Counted from the stretch's first letter, positions 37,721-54,092 are shown. The stretch is DNA of 64,000 bases from Dermatophagoides farinae (GCF_024713945.1 NC_134681.1:3759501-3823500); one strand, 5' to 3'. Translations and numbers: made by a program. The notes: a model not told the origin generated them from the letters alone.

Positions 37721-38061
37721 ATCATAATGATGATGATGATGAAAATTGATATAGATTGATTGTTTATGTGATATTGATGGATTGAATTTCAATTTTGATT
37801 TTATTTTCAATTCTGATTGATTGATTGATTGATATATCTATTTTTTTTTGATTGATTATAGATTGATAATGCCTTTTTTTTAGTACCACCTATGCATATA
37901 TTATATATTTGTAATAATATGAATATATTTGAATTTGAAAAACATGTATTTTTTTTTAATTTTTTTTATTTTTGCTATTTTTTCAAATTATTAAATTTTT
38001 TCCTCCGATTTGATTTGATTTTTCTTTTTGTGTTAACAGAAAGCAGCACATGTCAAAAAAA

Positions 38062-38067
38062 ATAAAA
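38062..38067 (+). terminator. Poly(A) signal candidate for SLC41
   Basis: AATAAA about 340 bases downstream of the SLC41 stop codon. Confidence 0.4.
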
Positions 38068-38087
38068 TTGCCAAAACACATACCAGG

Positions 38088-38100
38088 TGCTGCCATCTAT
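38088..38100 (-). promoter_or_regulatory. TAGATGGCAGCAC motif, CTCF-like
   Basis: Minus-strand TAGATGGCAGCAC differs at one base from the site at 2728-2740, and both continue into a TGG a few bases on (CCTGGT here, TGGTAC there). It lies between two convergent genes, a typical boundary position. Factor identity is inferred from the CTCF core AGRKGGCRS. Confidence 0.35.
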
Positions 38101-38614
38101 TGACATGAATCCAATCAATTACTGATTGATCGATAATCGATAAACTTTATTTATTTTATTATATTATTATCATCAATCAATTTAAATATGAAGAAAACAA
38201 CACATGATTTATATAGTTTTTTTTTAATATATATAGATTTGTAATTGATAAAATAATAATCTGTTATCATTATCATCATAATCATAATAATTATATTATA
38301 ATTTAAAGAATAAAAATGTTTTTTTTTGTATTCATACGGTTGAGATTCCAATATTATAGTAATAATGATAATAATAATACCGTGAAAATAATTTTTGTGT
38401 ACCATTCTTGTACTCATCCCTTAGTTTTTGCTTAGAAAAAAAATTCAAATTAATCACCTAAATTGTGAGTGAATCTGTTTTCTGTTTTTGTTTTTGTTTT
38501 GTTTTGTTTTTGAATTAGTTGAAACAATACATATGGGAAAGGGAATATATAAGAACCATAATCATAATATTATTATTTTATATATCGATCATTTGTTTTG
38601 ATCAGAAAATTCTT

Positions 38615-38652
38615 TTTATTTATTTATTTATTTATTTGTTTGTTTGTTTGTT
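38615..38652. repeat. (TTTA)n(TTTG)n tetranucleotide tract
   Basis: Five to six TTTA units pass directly into four TTTG units. On the minus strand the first part supplies overlapping AATAAA hexamers usable by SRPK. Confidence 0.75.
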
Positions 38653-38954
38653 AGTTTTATATATCCGTATAATTGAAAAAACATTCGAAAATCACAAATC
38701 AAATGGTTAGAGTAGTGTCACTGTGTGTGTGTGTGTGTGAATGAGAAAAAAGTGAAAGAAATAAAAAAAACGGTGGGTAAAATTTGAAACACATGAATTA
38801 CATGATGATGATGACAACGGTTGTGGATCTGTTGTTATGTGTTTAGTGGAATTGAGTATGCCATATGATTGATTGATTGAATGAATTAATGAATGAATGG
38901 ATGATAATGAGGACAAATTGAGAATTTTTTTTTTCTGTTTTTTTTAAATTAATC

Positions 38955-42225
<3,271 letters not shown>

Positions 42226-45200
42226 TCAAAAAAAAAAAAATTTATTTTTAAGAAATTTAGAAAAATAAAACCTTGGATGACGCCAAAAATATGCTGATTG
42301 TGATGATGATGAACTAAATATTGTTGGCAATTTACGGCCAGTTTTTATTCCCATTGTCATTTGTTGTTGTCCATATGAATGCTGTTGATGCTGCTGCTGA
42401 AGCTGTTGTCGTTGTTGTTGTTGTTGTAATAATTGTTTTGCCATTTTAATAGTTGATTCAACATCATTTTCAATATTAATCGATATTGATGAATCCGAAT
42501 AAGGTGATGGACGATTTTGATAATTAATTGATTGATTAATTGGCGGACTAAAGCCCAATAATGGAAATTGCGTCATCATCATTGTTGTCGCTGTTGTTGA
42601 TGGTTTATAATCAACAGAATCGACTGAATATTGTTTACGAATCATTTGTTGTTGCTGCTGCTGATGTTGCTGATCAAACGATGATAATCGATGAAGATGA
42701 TAAATTGATGAATAATGTTGAGACGATCCAGTTGTTAATGATATCTGCGATGTTGTTGTTGTTGTTGTTACCGTTATTGATGATGATGATGATGATGATT
42801 GTTGTGTAACGATTGTTTGATGATAGCCCGGTGATGCATTAATCCAAGCACCCGGTGTTGTTGGTGATGAATGTCTATTTGGTTCTGTCATTAGATTATT
42901 ATTATTATTGATTATTGTTGATGTCGATGATAACTGTGGTTGTAATTGATGCTGTAAATGTTGATGATGATCATCATCAAATGAATGTGTTAAACGTAAT
43001 GATGGTACAGATAAACGTGAATTATTATTTGCGCCATTAGCGCCACCACTTATTGTTGTCTGTTGTAATTGTTGTTGTTGATGTAGCTGTTGATGATGAT
43101 GAAATGAATTTAAACGTGATAAACGTGGATGCTGTGGTGAACGACGAAATAACCTTTGTCTTTGTTGTTGAGCTGTTGTTGTATTTAAATATGATGATGA
43201 TGTTGATGATGATGATGTCCGTTCATTCGTATTATTATCAGTATCGATTGTTGTTGTTGTCGTCATCGTCGTTGTTGTTGATGATGGTGTTGGTGATAAT
43301 AATTGATCTGTACCGCTTACAACAACACTAGATGTCACTGTATTACCATCCTCATTAGTTATTGATGTCGCACCAGTTTTATTATTATTAATCAATAATG
43401 GTAAACTTTTAATTGTTGGAAGTTGTCTTCTTCGTTGTTGACTAAAATTTGGATCATCATTCGTTGTCATTGTTGTAGTTGTTGTTGTTAATGATGATTG
43501 TTGCTGTTGTTGATTAATAGGTGATGAACTGTGGCTTGGACTTTGATTTTGTTGTTGTTGTTGTTGTTGCTGCTGCTGCAGAAAATTTTGAAAATCTTTT
43601 GGTGATAATCTTCGTGTACTGGATGATGAACAATTACCAGGTGCTGTGGTTGTTGTTTGTGATAATATTGATGTTTGTGTCAAATCACGATATGAACAAG
43701 GTGATGATGATGGCTGTAATTGTGTGAAATTCAATTGTGATTGTGATGGATATTGGCTATATGATCCGGATCCATATTGATAGGATTGTTGTTGTTGTTG
43801 TTGATGATGATGGTGATGACTATTATTATGATAATGTACATTACCATAACGATCCAATGTTGGCACATCCAATGAATATGATGATTGTACCGGTGGATGA
43901 TGATAATGATGAGTGTTAATTGGAAAATGACCACTTCTTGTACTACCACGTCGATTACCTAACGAGGTAGTCGTTCCACCACTTCCAGTACCAGAATCAC
44001 CGCCGATACTGCAATAGTCATCTTGTTTCCATGATGAAGTTGATGAGGAATTATTATTATTATTATTTACATTATTTCCACATTGAATCTGCTGTTGTGT
44101 GGACGATGATGATGATGAATTAAGAAAAAATTGAGGTGTTGATCCATTCGATGGCAATGGTAGATTCTCCAATGATGATCGTTCCATCATTAATGCTAAA
44201 TTTCCTGGATCAATCAAACCAGTACTATATTCATCTACTGATTGTGAAGCCATAATTGGTGGTGCTCTTGGACCACTACCACCAGGACTTCCACTCATTG
44301 ATAATCTGTTATTTGCACCACCAGGCGAATTATCTTCCAACATAAGATAAGGATTTTTGGTAAAATTCACTTTAGGTAATATTCTTGAACCACTTGGCGA
44401 TATAGAATTATTCCCTGATGAATGAGGCGGATAAAGATAGGCTGCAGCAGCAGCAGCACTACAATTACTATTATTGGAACTAATACTTGATGTTGATTCA
44501 TAATGGCAGCCACCACCATGTAATTGTATAGAATTATCATGATTATTATTATTGGCCATCATTAACAATAATGATGATGCCGATGAACTTGTACCATACA
44601 ATGATGGCGATTTCATTTGCTGTTGTTGCTGTCCATATGAATTATTGTGTAAATAATGATTATGATGTTGATGATGATGTAAGCTCAATGATGATGGATA
44701 TTGATGATGTGATGGATATGCCAATGTTGGTGCCAAATAATGATGATCAAATGATGATTGTCTCATCATCGATCCATTATTATTTCCAATATTAACATTG
44801 GATGTATTATCCAATGGTGATCGTCTAATTGGTGAATGTTGTGTTGTATGTAATGGTGATTGTTGTTGTTGTTGTTGTCCAACATTATTATTATTTGGAT
44901 GATGTGTAGATGATGATGGTGTATCAATAGTTACCATTATTGTTTGTGATGCTGGTTCCGTATTTGAACGTTCAATATTTGGTGGTCTTTGTCTAGTAGT
45001 AGCAGTAGTAGCAGCAGTAGGGTATCGTAGCCATGGTGATGTTTGCTGCTGTTGTTGTTGTTGTTGATATGATGAACGTGAATGATATGTGGATTCCATA
45101 AAACGATCATTATCATTCATATCATCCATATCGGCAGGTTCTTCCTGTATTAGATAATCTTCTTTATTATGATCTTGTTGTTGATCATCAAATTGATTTC

Positions 45201-46563
45201 GTTCTTGCAATATTGTTTGATCATCATCACGATCACGATGATCAAATGAATAAAGTCTTGATAATTGTTGTCGACGATCTGATGCTGTTATATTGATTGA
45301 TGATGGTTTCAATGTTGTCATCGTTGTTGCTGCTGCTGTTGTTGTTGTTGCAATCGATTTTTGTTGTTGTTGTTGTTGTTGATAATCTGGTGCTCTTAAA
45401 TGATAATCATATGATGATGAACAAAGAAAATCATCATCATCATCACCAGCATTTGAATTTTTAATTTCTTCATCATCACCATCATTATTGGTGATGATAA
45501 TTGATTCATTTGTTTTATCATTATTCCATAATAATTTTTCACATTTTTCACGTTCAAATCTTAATACTAATTCATCAAATTGTGGTTCACGATTTTTTAA
45601 ATATGGATCCATTGATTGTTGATCCAATTTCAATGGTTTTCGATTACGTCTTTTTGTACGTTTTCGATGTTTCGGTGGTTGTTGTTGTTGTTGTTGTTGT
45701 TGCTGCTGTTGCTGTTGTTGTTGTTGATTAGATTGATGATTTGTTTGTGATGATTGTTTTATAGCTAATTTCACCGTTAAAAATTGATTCGATTTTTGCT
45801 GTTGCCGTTGTTGTTGTTGTTGATATTTTTTTTGCAATGATTGTTGCTGATGTTGTTCATCATTAATCAAATTATGTATTCGTGATGGACGACTCTGATA
45901 ACGACGACATGGTGCAAAATTCGGTTCCTGTATTTGTTCTTGTATTGTTGGAGCCACCGATATGGGTGTCGAATATTTAAGAAGCTCGATTTTATTATCA
46001 ATATCAATATCAGTATCATCATCGTCATCAGTATCATCATCATCATCATCGTCATCTTCATCATCATCATTTTCATTATCACTACCATCATTTTTTCGAT
46101 AAGATGATGATGATGATGATGGAATCGGATGCTGTGGTGGTTGTTGTGGCTGTATTCGATATTCATATTGATGACGAAATTGTTTATTATTATTATTATG
46201 ATTATTTTTTTGAAATTGATCAAATATTGCAATTGTTGGTGATAATGGACGTTGATGTCTTACATTATCCATATCAATACATGATGATCGTATTATATTG
46301 TTTTTCTTTTTACCATTATCATCATCATCATCATTATCATCGTCATCATCATTATTTGGATAAAATTTTGTTTTATTTTCATGACCATTTTTTGCATCAT
46401 GTTTCATCATGATAGGTGTTGATTTTGTTGATAAATTATTATTATTGTTGGCAGTGTTGTTGTTGTTGTTGGTCATATTATTATTTGTATTATTACCACT
46501 ACCGATCCACCAACATTTTGCTGAACGAAAATATTTTTGTGCACGATCTTGAAATCGATCCAT
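42226..46563 (-). CDS. Large Gln/Asn/Ser-rich disordered protein, function unknown
   Basis: One uninterrupted minus-strand frame of 1,445 codons; an in-frame TAA lies two codons before the ATG at 46563 and no acceptor intervenes, so this is the start. I recognise no domain. Most of the protein is Gln, Asn, Ser, Thr and His runs (one Gln run of about 17 at 45677-45727). The least repetitive parts are the N-terminus (MDRFQDRAQKYFRSAKCWW), a basic stretch HRKRTKRRNRKPLK that could be a nuclear signal followed by a charged segment ending REKCEKLLW, and about residues 730-830 (PKVNFTKNPYLMLEDNSPGG ... MASQSVDEYSTGLID). The end is odd: the last codons are a poly-Phe read from a T-run, and a minus-strand AATAAA (42246-42241) overlaps the final seven codons, so the true C-terminus may differ. 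The very long open frame makes a real gene likely; function is not assignable. Confidence 0.75.
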   Translation of the reverse strand: MDRFQDRAQKYFRSAKCWWIGSGNNTNNNMTNNNNNTANNNNNLSTKSTPIMMKHDAKNGHENKTKFYPNNDDDDDNDDDDDNGKKKNNIIRSSCIDMDNVRHQRPLSPTIAIFDQFQKNNHNNNNKQFRHQYEYRIQPQQPPQHPIPSSSSSSYRKNDGSDNENDDDEDDDDDDDDTDDDDDTDIDIDNKIELLKYSTPISVAPTIQEQIQEPNFAPCRRYQSRPSRIHNLINDEQHQQQSLQKKYQQQQQRQQQKSNQFLTVKLAIKQSSQTNHQSNQQQQQQQQQQQQQQQQPPKHRKRTKRRNRKPLKLDQQSMDPYLKNREPQFDELVLRFEREKCEKLLWNNDKTNESIIITNNDGDDEEIKNSNAGDDDDDFLCSSSYDYHLRAPDYQQQQQQQKSIATTTTAAATTMTTLKPSSINITASDRRQQLSRLYSFDHRDRDDDQTILQERNQFDDQQQDHNKEDYLIQEEPADMDDMNDNDRFMESTYHSRSSYQQQQQQQQTSPWLRYPTAATTATTRQRPPNIERSNTEPASQTIMVTIDTPSSSTHHPNNNNVGQQQQQQSPLHTTQHSPIRRSPLDNTSNVNIGNNNGSMMRQSSFDHHYLAPTLAYPSHHQYPSSLSLHHHQHHNHYLHNNSYGQQQQQMKSPSLYGTSSSASSLLLMMANNNNHDNSIQLHGGGCHYESTSSISSNNSNCSAAAAAAYLYPPHSSGNNSISPSGSRILPKVNFTKNPYLMLEDNSPGGANNRLSMSGSPGGSGPRAPPIMASQSVDEYSTGLIDPGNLALMMERSSLENLPLPSNGSTPQFFLNSSSSSSTQQQIQCGNNVNNNNNNSSSTSSWKQDDYCSIGGDSGTGSGGTTTSLGNRRGSTRSGHFPINTHHYHHPPVQSSYSLDVPTLDRYGNVHYHNNSHHHHHQQQQQQSYQYGSGSYSQYPSQSQLNFTQLQPSSSPCSYRDLTQTSILSQTTTTAPGNCSSSSTRRLSPKDFQNFLQQQQQQQQQQNQSPSHSSSPINQQQQQSSLTTTTTTMTTNDDPNFSQQRRRQLPTIKSLPLLINNNKTGATSITNEDGNTVTSSVVVSGTDQLLSPTPSSTTTTMTTTTTIDTDNNTNERTSSSSTSSSYLNTTTAQQQRQRLFRRSPQHPRLSRLNSFHHHQQLHQQQQLQQTTISGGANGANNNSRLSVPSLRLTHSFDDDHHQHLQHQLQPQLSSTSTIINNNNNLMTEPNRHSSPTTPGAWINASPGYHQTIVTQQSSSSSSSITVTTTTTTSQISLTTGSSQHYSSIYHLHRLSSFDQQHQQQQQQMIRKQYSVDSVDYKPSTTATTMMMTQFPLLGFSPPINQSINYQNRPSPYSDSSISINIENDVESTIKMAKQLLQQQQQRQQLQQQHQQHSYGQQQMTMGIKTGRKLPTIFSSSSSQSAYFWRHPRFYFSKFLKNKFFFF

Positions 46564-49241
46564 AATTAATTAATTAATAAAGGCGTTGATGCAACAACAA
46601 CAACAACAAAAAAATATAGATAAATAAATGTTTTGTACACTTGTAACACGAGAGATTTCGATATGATTAATTAGACCAAAATAAAAATGTTCCCGAGATA
46701 ATAAAAAAAAAAAAAATTAAAATTTCTTGTTCATTGTTGTTTTGTTCAAAGAAATTGATGGCCAAAAAAAAATTGACTGATAACAGAAACGGAAAAAAAT
46801 TTTCCAGCAACAACATTAACATTAACAAAGAGAAAAAAAAATCACAGAATTTTTGATATAAATTTTTGCTTGCTTGAAAGTTACAAGTTTCATTGATATT
46901 CGTTGCTGTCTTTTTTTTCATTTATCCAATTTGTTCATTGTGTGTGTGTTTGAGTCCACACATCATCATCATCTTCATCATCATCGTTGGTGTTTTTATT
47001 GCTGGTGGTTTCGATTTTCATGATTTTTTTTTTATTTGCTGAAATTTTTCTTTTGTCATTGAGGAAGGAAGGTGAAGATAAAAAAAAATTTTTGTTTTTT
47101 TTTTGCTTATTTCGATAATTATCCAGATAGTTGGAAATTCACAAGATTGGGAGCAAGAATGGATAGTGAAAAAAAAAGATTCAAAAATTGTTTCCGTTTT
47201 CAGCTCACACCTCAACCAAAAAAAAAACGAGAAAAATTCATTCCTTTTTTTCCACAATGTAAAAAAAAACAAAAATGTACAAATCGATACAGAAACAAAA
47301 AAAAAACAAGTTAGAAAAAAGAAAAAGAAAAAAAAATTCCAAAGAATTCAAAGATAAGCAGCATTATATGTTCTGAAAGATATTTTTCGTGTTTGTGTGT
47401 GATTTTTTGTTTCATATTTATATTTATATTTATATATTCTCTATTTATCATCAAAATCATCTTCATCATGATCAAAATTACCATTCAATCTTTTAACCAA
47501 CAGTATTTTTTTTTCGAAAAAAAAAAAAATATTCACAGATTCTGCTAAACAGAATAATATATAGAGATAAAAGAGAGAAAAAAAAAATACCAGAATTCCA
47601 TTTTCCCAGTTATATGGAATGGAAGAGAGAGAGACAGAAAAAATGAATAAACTTTAAAGATGTACTTGTTGTGTGTGTGTGTATGAATAAAAGATTAACT
47701 AAATATAGTTTGTATGCAAGTGAAAACCACAAAAGAAAAATGTTTTTGCTTTGGGAATTTTTTTTTCTTTTTTGGTTTTGTTTTTTTGGTTATTCTTCCA
47801 TTTATTCATCATTTATTTTAAAACCTAAGCTTAGTATGTGTGTGTGTGTGTGTTGTTCATAAATGATGTGCTAAAATGTGAAAAAAAAATTTTTTTTTTT
47901 TCACTCAACCATAGTAGTAGTATAATAATGATGATGATGATATCATTATCATTAATAATTATATAATCATCATCATCATGGTTGATGATGGTGATGGATG
48001 AACCATCTATATCCATGATGAATAAAGTAGATTTTTTTTCTTGTTCACCGCTAGAGGCAGTGGTGTGGTTTTTATCAAACAAACAAACAAAAAAAATTTT
48101 TTCCTTGTGAATGAAATTTCACTTGTTTGTTTGTTTTTTAGTCATACAACAACAACAACAACATACAACAACAACTACAACAACAACGACAACAACAACA
48201 ACAACAACGAAAAATTCCAATGGGACTAGACAACCCTCGACAATCCTCATCATCATCATTGTCGTCATTGTTCTCAGAAAAAAAGATGAGGAAACGATTT
48301 GTGTTTCAAAAGATGATAATAGTAGAACGAAGAATAAAAACAAAACAAAAAAAAATGATGTGAAAATAAAATAAAATCGAAAAAAAAAATTCACTTTCAA
48401 AGAATCATCATCATCGTCATCACTGGTTATAAGATGATACAGAATAAAGAATCAAAAGCTAAAAATCGAAAACGATTCTTTGCCATACACTAACACACAC
48501 GAACATAATAATAGAATATATGAAAAGCATTAAAAAAAATGATGATTTTTCCATTGTTTTTTTATATTTTTACAAATATAAAAAAACCCAATTTGTTTTG
48601 GTTCATTCAATTGGCGGTATTCAGATCATCAAATTTTCAAAAGAATTTTTTTTTTCATTCATTAATCATCATCATCATCATCATCATCATCATAATGGTA
48701 GAAGTAGTTTTTTTTTGGTGATAATTATCAGAGAGAAACCGAGGACAGGTGTTGTTATTATAGAAATAATGAAAATGGAAATGAAAAAAAAAATGGAAAA
48801 TTAGAAAAAAAAACTTTAATTATTCCATTGTCATACTAGAATTATTATTACCATCATCATCATCATCATCATCATTATTATTATTATTGATTGCAGAATA
48901 TCATTGTTTTATTCTGCCTATTCTAACCGAACAAAACAAACAAAAAGAATGGAAAAAAAATGTAATGAAAATGAAATTTTCATTCCATTTTCAAACACAA
49001 AACAAAAAACAACAACAACAACATTTCTCTTTCTTTTTCATTTTTTTTCTGGTTAGTATATAGTTCTCATTGTCATCATTGATGTTCATTATATAATTCA
49101 GCTTGGATCGTGTTTTATTTTTTTTTTTTTTTTTTGTTCTTTTGTTTGAAAAAAAAATAAAAAATAACGACCGACATTTTTCACCTTTATATGGATTATA
49201 TATTTATGGTATAAATATATGATCCTTGTTGTTGTTTTTGT

Positions 49242-49261
49242 TGTTGTTGTTGTTGTTGTTG
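49242..49261. repeat. (GTT)n tract
   Basis: TTG/GTT trinucleotide run; one of many CAA/TTG tracts in the 46-64 kb region (others near 49854-49870 and 50310-50341). Confidence 0.6.
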
Positions 49262-50308
49262 TAGTCGTTATCGTTGTCATGATAACACAAAATGATGATG
49301 ATGATAGCGACAATTTTTTTTTCTGCTTTCACTATAATGTAGACTAAAGAATATTATATTCGTAACGAACAACCAAAAACCAACAACCAACAACAACAAC
49401 AACAAATGTCAAGACAAGTCAACAAAATGATGATGATGATGATGATAATGATGCATGAATTTTTTATTATCATTTTCATTATTTGTTGTTGTTGACATAT
49501 AAGAATATATAGAATCACAAGAATCAATAGTGTTTGGTGGTGGTGGTGGTGGTGTTGGTGTTCATTGAGATCATCATCATCATGAAAAATAAAAAATGGA
49601 ATTCACAGCAACACACACTATTATTCTATAAACTTTTGCTTGTGGCTTGCCACTGTAAATGACACATGATATAATGATTATAATAATAAACAATCGACAA
49701 CAACAACAAAACTGTAAAAACATCACCAAAAAAAAGGGTTAACACCTCCTTGTTGTTGTTGTTGTTGAATGTTTATCATTATTATATAAATATTAATGAA
49801 TGTCATGAATATTTTTCAATTTCAATTTCTCACGTTTCTCATATATTGTTGTTGTTGTTGTTGTTGTTGAATGTCAATATATAATGAGTAAAAACGCATC
49901 ATACCCAACCAAGCAACCAGCATCACATTTGAAAAAAATGTTCATGTTTTGAAAATGTAAATCAAAAATGAAGAACAACAAAAAAAAATCGAGTCTACAG
50001 CACCATTAATTTGAATATTTTTTTTTTTTTTTGTTTGTCATGTGACACATTTTGTTTCCAAAACAAAAAAAAATCGTTGTTTTTTTTCTAAAAATGAAAC
50101 AGACTAGAAAATAAACCTAACAAATTCCAGAGAATTTGAAAAAAAAACAACAACAACAACAAATGAACATGATGATGATGGTGAAAAAAAAAGTTATAAT
50201 TAATTATATATTGTCAATTAACATCACATGGTCAATCAGCATTCATGCATTATTATTGTCAACAATGTCGTCATTTTGTACACTAGTTGATATTATGATG
50301 ATGACAAT

Positions 50309-50340
<32 letters not shown>

Positions 50341-51747
50341 CGACAATTACAATTTTATGGACGTCATTTTGAAAAATTATTCATGAAATCAAACCAACAA
50401 AACCAGAAGAAAATAATGTTGAATTTCAATGAAAAAAGCAAAAAAAAAAAAATAGAATAGAAAAAATTCACTTTATCAATGTCTTAGTGGTCAATTTGAT
50501 TGACTGAATAATTCTGGTTTTTTCCTTTCATTCAATTTTTGATCATACAATCAATCGATCATTTTCACCAGTACCAGTTTTCATTGTAAAATAGTCATCG
50601 GGGTGGTGGATTGTATTGATAATTTAATTTAATTTTTTTGTTTTCTTGATAACGAGAAATCCGTATGATTATATTACACACACATATATATATGTAGAAT
50701 ATACATTTGCATAATAGAATATAGATAGATTCTTATCATGATAATTTTGTAATGTAATGTGATAATCAACCACTGTACTAGTGAGTGAGTGAGAAAAACA
50801 AAATTTTTTTCATTTCATTTTCATTTTCACAGTCACAACAAAAAAGCTAAGAATTTTTTTTTTTTTTTGTTCTGTCTAGATTTAATTAAGATTGAAAGAG
50901 AATAATAAGAATAAGAATATAAATATATTGATGGATGGATGAATGAGTGGTGGAAAAAAAAATTCCATTTATTCATTCATTCATTCATTTATCTATGTCG
51001 AACAAGATTGTTCATCGATCACAACAGACAACTTTTCATTATTTTTATTTTTTTATTTTGTAGTTCAAGGTTTTTTTTTTCATTTCTTTTCCATCTTTCT
51101 ATATTCATTATTAATGTTAATGCTAATACAAGTCTGAATTTTACAAAACTAATAGAATGGCAAAGAATTTGTGTGTGTGTGAGAGAGAGAAAGAGAAAAA
51201 ACAAACAAGCAAACAAGCAATCTGACAAACATTCACTATATACACACGTATATTTGTGTCATGATTTTGGACAAAATTTATATATCTAGAACATTTTCAT
51301 ATCTAATATACAAAATGAAATGGATTAATGGACAAACACACGCACACACCAAAAATTGGAAAGTTTTTTGATGAAAAAAAAAATTATTCCAAACACGAAT
51401 AATACAACGGTATAAATTACATATTTATTTATCTTGAATTGTTATGATTATTTTAATTTTTCTTCCTGATACAATTCTCAGGTATGATTAACCAGGACCA
51501 AAAAAAAAAAAAAAAAAAATTAAGCAAACAAAATATCCAATTGGTTGGTGCTGAAGGGGAATATATCACCAGCAGTTACAGTGAAAACTAAAACTAGAAT
51601 TTCATAAACACACACACACACAGACAAACAAAAACAAAACAAAACAAAACAAAAAAAAAAGTCAAACAACGGAATCCAACAACGGAATCTGTTTTCCAGT
51701 CTATTCTCTGGAATATTTTTTCATTCACACTGGTTTTTCTCTGTGTG

Positions 51748-51865
<118 letters not shown>

Positions 51866-51908
51866 CTACTGAGAAAACACAGTGGTGCCATTATTCTATA
51901 CTATAGAT

Positions 51909-52031
51909 CAGTGATTCCCAACCTTTTTTTCTTCGCGAACCCCTTTCAAAAATTCGAGTACATACAAAGTTACCCTTTTGCATATCCCACGAACCCCCAG
52001 GGGTTCGCGAACCACCGGTTGGGAATCACTG
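51909..52031. mobile_element. Intact 123-bp hAT-type MITE with perfect 8-bp target duplication
   Basis: Terminal inverted repeats CAGTGATTCCCAACC and GGTTGGGAATCACTG are perfect over 15 bases. The flanks are identical 8-mers, CTATAGAT at 51901-51908 and 52032-52039. CAGTG-type ends with 8-bp duplications are the hallmark of hAT transposons. Inside, TTCGCGAACCCC (51932-51943) pairs with GGGGTTCGCGAA (52000-52011), and CGAACCCC/GGGGTTCG (51990-51997, 52000-52007) makes a nested hairpin. No coding capacity, so movement would need a transposase from an autonomous hAT. The perfect duplication and ends suggest a fairly recent insertion. Confidence 0.93.
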
Positions 52032-54002
52032 CTATAGATGACCAGTGTGTGAAAAACAAAACAAAACAAAAAATTAATAATGAAAAATCTTGGACACACG
52101 TGCGTGAGAAGAGAGAAAAACAAAAGAAATGATAATAATTACCACAAAACCAAGGGAATTTACAAACACAAAAAAATAAATAAATATAATATAATATAAA
52201 TCCAACACATGACATGAATGTCAAATGACGAAAAACAAATTAAGTGAAGAAAAAAAAATAAATTTTTATTCACTTACAATTTATATTACAGAATTAAGTT
52301 CCAATTGTTATTATTGTTTTTTTTTATTTTACCATTTGATTTTACATTCGCATTAAATAAGATTTTCTATTTCTATTATTCTGCGTTGATGATCTGAATG
52401 GAGAGAGAAACAAAAAAAACCAAAACTAAACTAAACCAAACCAAACCAAAACGAAAAACCGGGTGACAAAATTAAATGATTTTTTTTTCATCTTTTTTTC
52501 TTCGTTATTTGTCTCATAATTGTTTGTGCTTATCACAAACAAAGCACAGTACACTGAACATACACACTGAACACACAAAGATATTAAAAGCATTCAATGG
52601 AAATGGCGAGAAGAAAACAGAAAAAAAAACGAACAAATCGAACTGGAAAAAAAAAGAATTTGGATCAATTTCCTTTTATCGTCGTCGTCGATATTAATAT
52701 CATTATTGACTTGCAATTGAGATTATGAAGAAAAAAAATAGACTAATATAATGATAAGAGAGAGAGAGAGAGAAAGCAAAATCCATATTACACACACACA
52801 CTGAATTCAATGTGTGTGTGTGTGTGTAGCTAGTATTCTTGTATTCTTGCTCAATGAAAAAAAAAATAGAATAACTCCATGATTCTCAAACACATGAAAC
52901 TTGTGTGGTTGAAATTTTTGTTTTTGTTTTTTGTTTTTTGGATTTCCGATATGAAAAAAAAGAAAACAAACAAAACCAAACCAAAAAAAAAAAACTTTTC
53001 TTAATCGCCTGGATAACAACGAAAACAAATCACATCATATATGAGTGGGCAAATATGTTTTTTTTTTTTATTTTGGTTGCATTTGCAAGAGTGAAAAAAA
53101 GTACACCAGATAAATATAGAGGAAAAAAATGCAAAAAAAAAAAAATTCCGATGGAAAATGTATTTAATATGTATGTATTTGGTGTGTGTGTGTAAGTGTG
53201 TGTGTTCGGTTATGTTAAATCATTCAAGCATTCAACCAAAGAATCCAAATCCAAAATATGGAAAAAAGAAAAACGACACGATTTATGCACGAAGTATAAA
53301 GTTTATATGATTTGATCCTAACAGTAACAACAACCTTAACTGGTAGATGGCAAATAAGAAGATGAAAAAAAATCAGAATTCAAGAATCAGAAAAAAAAGT
53401 CAAAACCAGAAATCCGTGAAAATAAGAGAGAGAGAGAGAGAAAAACATTCATTTTTTTCTGGTCATTTTTGACAGCTTTTTTTTCGTATTTGTGTGTGTG
53501 TGTTTGTGACGTGTATGATGTGCGAAATATTCACAGCAACAACAACAACAACAAAAATTTGAGCCTTTAGGCATTGGAAAAATGAACGAAAAAAATCGTT
53601 TGTTTCGATTTGCCCAATGCAACTGAAAAAAAAATTCATTTTCAAAACCATCAACGACTCATATATACCCATTTACAGATATAAACAAATGAAAAAGCAT
53701 AGCCTATGGTCAGTAAAGCGGAAAAATGAAAACATAAAAAAAAAGATAAACAGTGTTTCCGGCCAGTAAAAAAAAATGAAATGAAAACAACAAACGAAAA
53801 AAAAACTCAGTTTGACAGTTCAAAAGATCAGTTGAGCACTGGAGAAAAAGAATTTTTTTTTTTTTGCAAAATTCACGATCATCATCATCAATGACTTTTA
53901 TATCTTTCAAATTGTATTTGATGAAGATAAAAAAAAGTTGTTCAATCAAAAATGGAAAAAAAAAGAATTTTTTTCTCTCTTTAGTTTGACACCGTTACAT
54001 TA

Positions 54003-54006
<4 letters not shown>

Positions 54007-54089
<83 letters not shown>
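54007..54089. repeat. (CA)n microsatellite, 83 bp
   Basis: Perfect CA tract, the longest of its type in the window; potential Z-DNA. Confidence 0.95.

Positions 54090-54092
<3 letters not shown>

Larger units (their letters stand above)
37721..38954. other. Convergent intergenic region between SLC41 and SRPK
   Basis: Both genes end here. Poly(A) candidates: AATAAA at 38062-38067 for SLC41 (plus), and the minus-strand series under (TTTA)n at about 38615-38635 for SRPK. A CTCF/YY1-like motif sits at 38088-38100. A (TTTA)n(TTTG)n tract spans about 38615-38652, and a GT tract lies near 38722-38739. No gene is seen. Confidence 0.55.

Noticed and set aside
43053-46412. Several plus-strand frames rich in Val, Met and Tyr over the Gln-rich gene
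   Set aside because: Antisense products of CAA/CAT/ATC repeats; no independent signal.
42226-46563. Gln-rich gene as a Mediator- or ataxin-like homolog
   Set aside because: Resemblance is only in Gln runs; no domain of those families is present.
48048-48064. CTAGAGGCAGTGG as another CTCF-like site
   Set aside because: One base short of the core spacing; likely chance.
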